Source: an uncultured Clostridia bacterium
GTDB taxonomy: Bacteria > Bacillota > Clostridia > Oscillospirales > Acutalibacteraceae
NCBI GenBank assembly: GCA_947165615.1
Contig: CAMVBD010000107.1
Location: forward strand, 1 to 5,903
Reading direction: 5' to 3'
Length of the DNA stretch: 5,903 nt
The translations under genes were made by a program, and so were the position numbers. Below, one piece after another: positions 5,133 through 5,903 of the stretch. Under the pieces are notes generated by a model, which was not told the origin of the DNA, did no database searches, and worked only from the letters and a program-made list of their open reading frames with translations. Position 1 is the stretch's first letter. Each line of letters begins with the position of its first letter.

Positions 5133-5903
5133 ATGAGCGTTTTTTGGCCTCGTTCCAAAAGCCGTCCAGCTCGTCCAGCGTATAATCCGTCATGGACTTG
5201 CCGTTTTCGGTCGCCCGCTTTTCGACGTACGAAAAGCGCTCGGTGAACTTGTCCGTGGTGTGGGTCAGCGCCTCCTCCGCGTCGACGTGCGCAAAGCGGC
5301 AGACGTTGACGACGGAAAACAACAGGTCGCCCAGCTCGTCCAGCATCCGCTCCGGAATGCCGGAGGTCAGCGCGGTTTTGACCTCCTCGGTCTCCTCGCC
5401 GATCTTTTCGAGCGCGCCGGACACGTTTTCCCAGTCGAAGCCGACCTTAGCGGCTTTTTTCTGGACCTTTTGCGCCCGCATCAGCGCCGGGAACTCGCGC
5501 GGGACGTCGAGGATGGTCTCGGTAGCGGTTTTTTGGTGCTTGGTCTCCATTTTGATGGCGTCCCAGTTTTTAAGGACCTCGTCGGACGTGTCGGCTCTGA
5601 CGTCGCCGAAGACGTGGGGATGGCGGACGATCAGTTTTTTGCAGATCTCGTCCGCGACGTCGTCGAAATTAAAGACGTTTTTTTCGGTCTCGATCTCCGA
5701 ATGGAACACGACCTGCAGCAATACGTCGCCGAGTTCCTCCCGCAGTTTTTCGGGGGATTTTTTATTGATGGCCTCCACGACCTCGTAGGTCTCCTCGATC
5801 AGATCCTTTTTGATGCTTTCGTGGGTCTGCTCGATGTCCCAGGGGCAGCCGCCCGGCTGGCGCAGGATATGGACGATCTCCACGAGATCCGAAACCGTAT
5901 ATC
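5131..5903 (-). CDS. mazG: Nucleoside triphosphate pyrophosphohydrolase MazG (5' partial)
   Basis: The frame is open to the window edge and reads YTVSDLVEIVHILRQPGGCPWD, the usual MazG start, so only a few N-terminal residues are missing; 256 residues are visible, near full length. Numbering from the GTG codon at 5883, which is internal, domain 1 has EETYE (E30, E31, E34) plus ELGD (E50, D53), and domain 2 has EETEE (E163, E164, E167) plus ELGD (E183, D186). These are the EExxE/ExxD magnesium sites of all-alpha NTP pyrophosphatases, both intact. The family signatures GCPWDIEQTHES, RHPHVFGD and VQKKAAKVGFDW are also present. It converts (d)NTPs to (d)NMPs plus pyrophosphate, cleaning damaged nucleotides or lowering (p)ppGpp-linked stress. 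The downstream neighbour is hup, an arrangement known from many Firmicutes. Confidence 0.95.
   Translation of the reverse strand, partial: YTVSDLVEIVHILRQPGGCPWDIEQTHESIKKDLIEETYEVVEAINKKSPEKLREELGDVLLQVVFHSEIETEKNVFNFDDVADEICKKLIVRHPHVFGDVRADTSDEVLKNWDAIKMETKHQKTATETILDVPREFPALMRAQKVQKKAAKVGFDWENVSGALEKIGEETEEVKTALTSGIPERMLDELGDLLFSVVNVCRFAHVDAEEALTHTTDKFTERFSYVEKRATENGKSMTDYTLDELDGFWNEAKKRS

Noticed and set aside
5090..5175. Separate promoter for hup
   Set aside because: The best candidate (TTTGGA, 17 nt, TCATAA) matches the consensus poorly; cotranscription with mazG is simpler.

Overview
This GC-rich window looks like chromosomal DNA of a Gram-positive, gut-type anaerobe of the class Clostridia, most likely an Oscillospiraceae-like lineage. 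The clues are strong AGGAGG-type ribosome binding sites, secreted proteins with Gram-positive signal peptides, a type I dockerin of the DARLxLRAAVGLE style, a mazG-hup pair, and a Cys-rich secreted-protein tail of a kind I recall only from Clostridia. The assignment is an inference from style; no marker gene is present.

Four blocks are visible. (1) Positions 1-2598, + strand: a membrane-anchored SH3-like protein (5' end outside the window), an AlaA-type glutamate-pyruvate aminotransferase and a PncA-like nicotinamidase. Gaps of 34 and 10 nt suggest one operon. (2) Positions 2631-4621, + strand: a good extended -10 promoter drives two exported proteins, one with an N-terminal dockerin and a lipoprotein-like C-terminal domain, the other an alpha/beta hydrolase of the feruloyl-esterase/PHB-depolymerase type. 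The hydrolase has Cys instead of Ser at the nucleophile elbow and ends in a Cys-rich hydrophobic tail. (3) Positions 4622-4813, without a gene: ten tandem copies of a 7-nt unit, a perfect GC-rich hairpin and a bidirectional intrinsic terminator. (4) Positions 4814-5903, - strand: mazG (5' end outside the window) followed by an HU-type nucleoid protein gene, converging on the shared terminator.

Blocks 1 and 4 are mainly housekeeping: alanine/glutamate transamination, NAD salvage, nucleotide-pool cleaning and chromosome packing. Block 2 is the accessory and most interesting part: two co-expressed envelope or extracellular proteins, each carrying a possible attachment device (a dockerin in one, a Cys-rich tail in the other) and neither with an obvious polysaccharide-degrading domain. 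Nothing resembling a phage, IS element, CRISPR array, tRNA or rRNA was seen.
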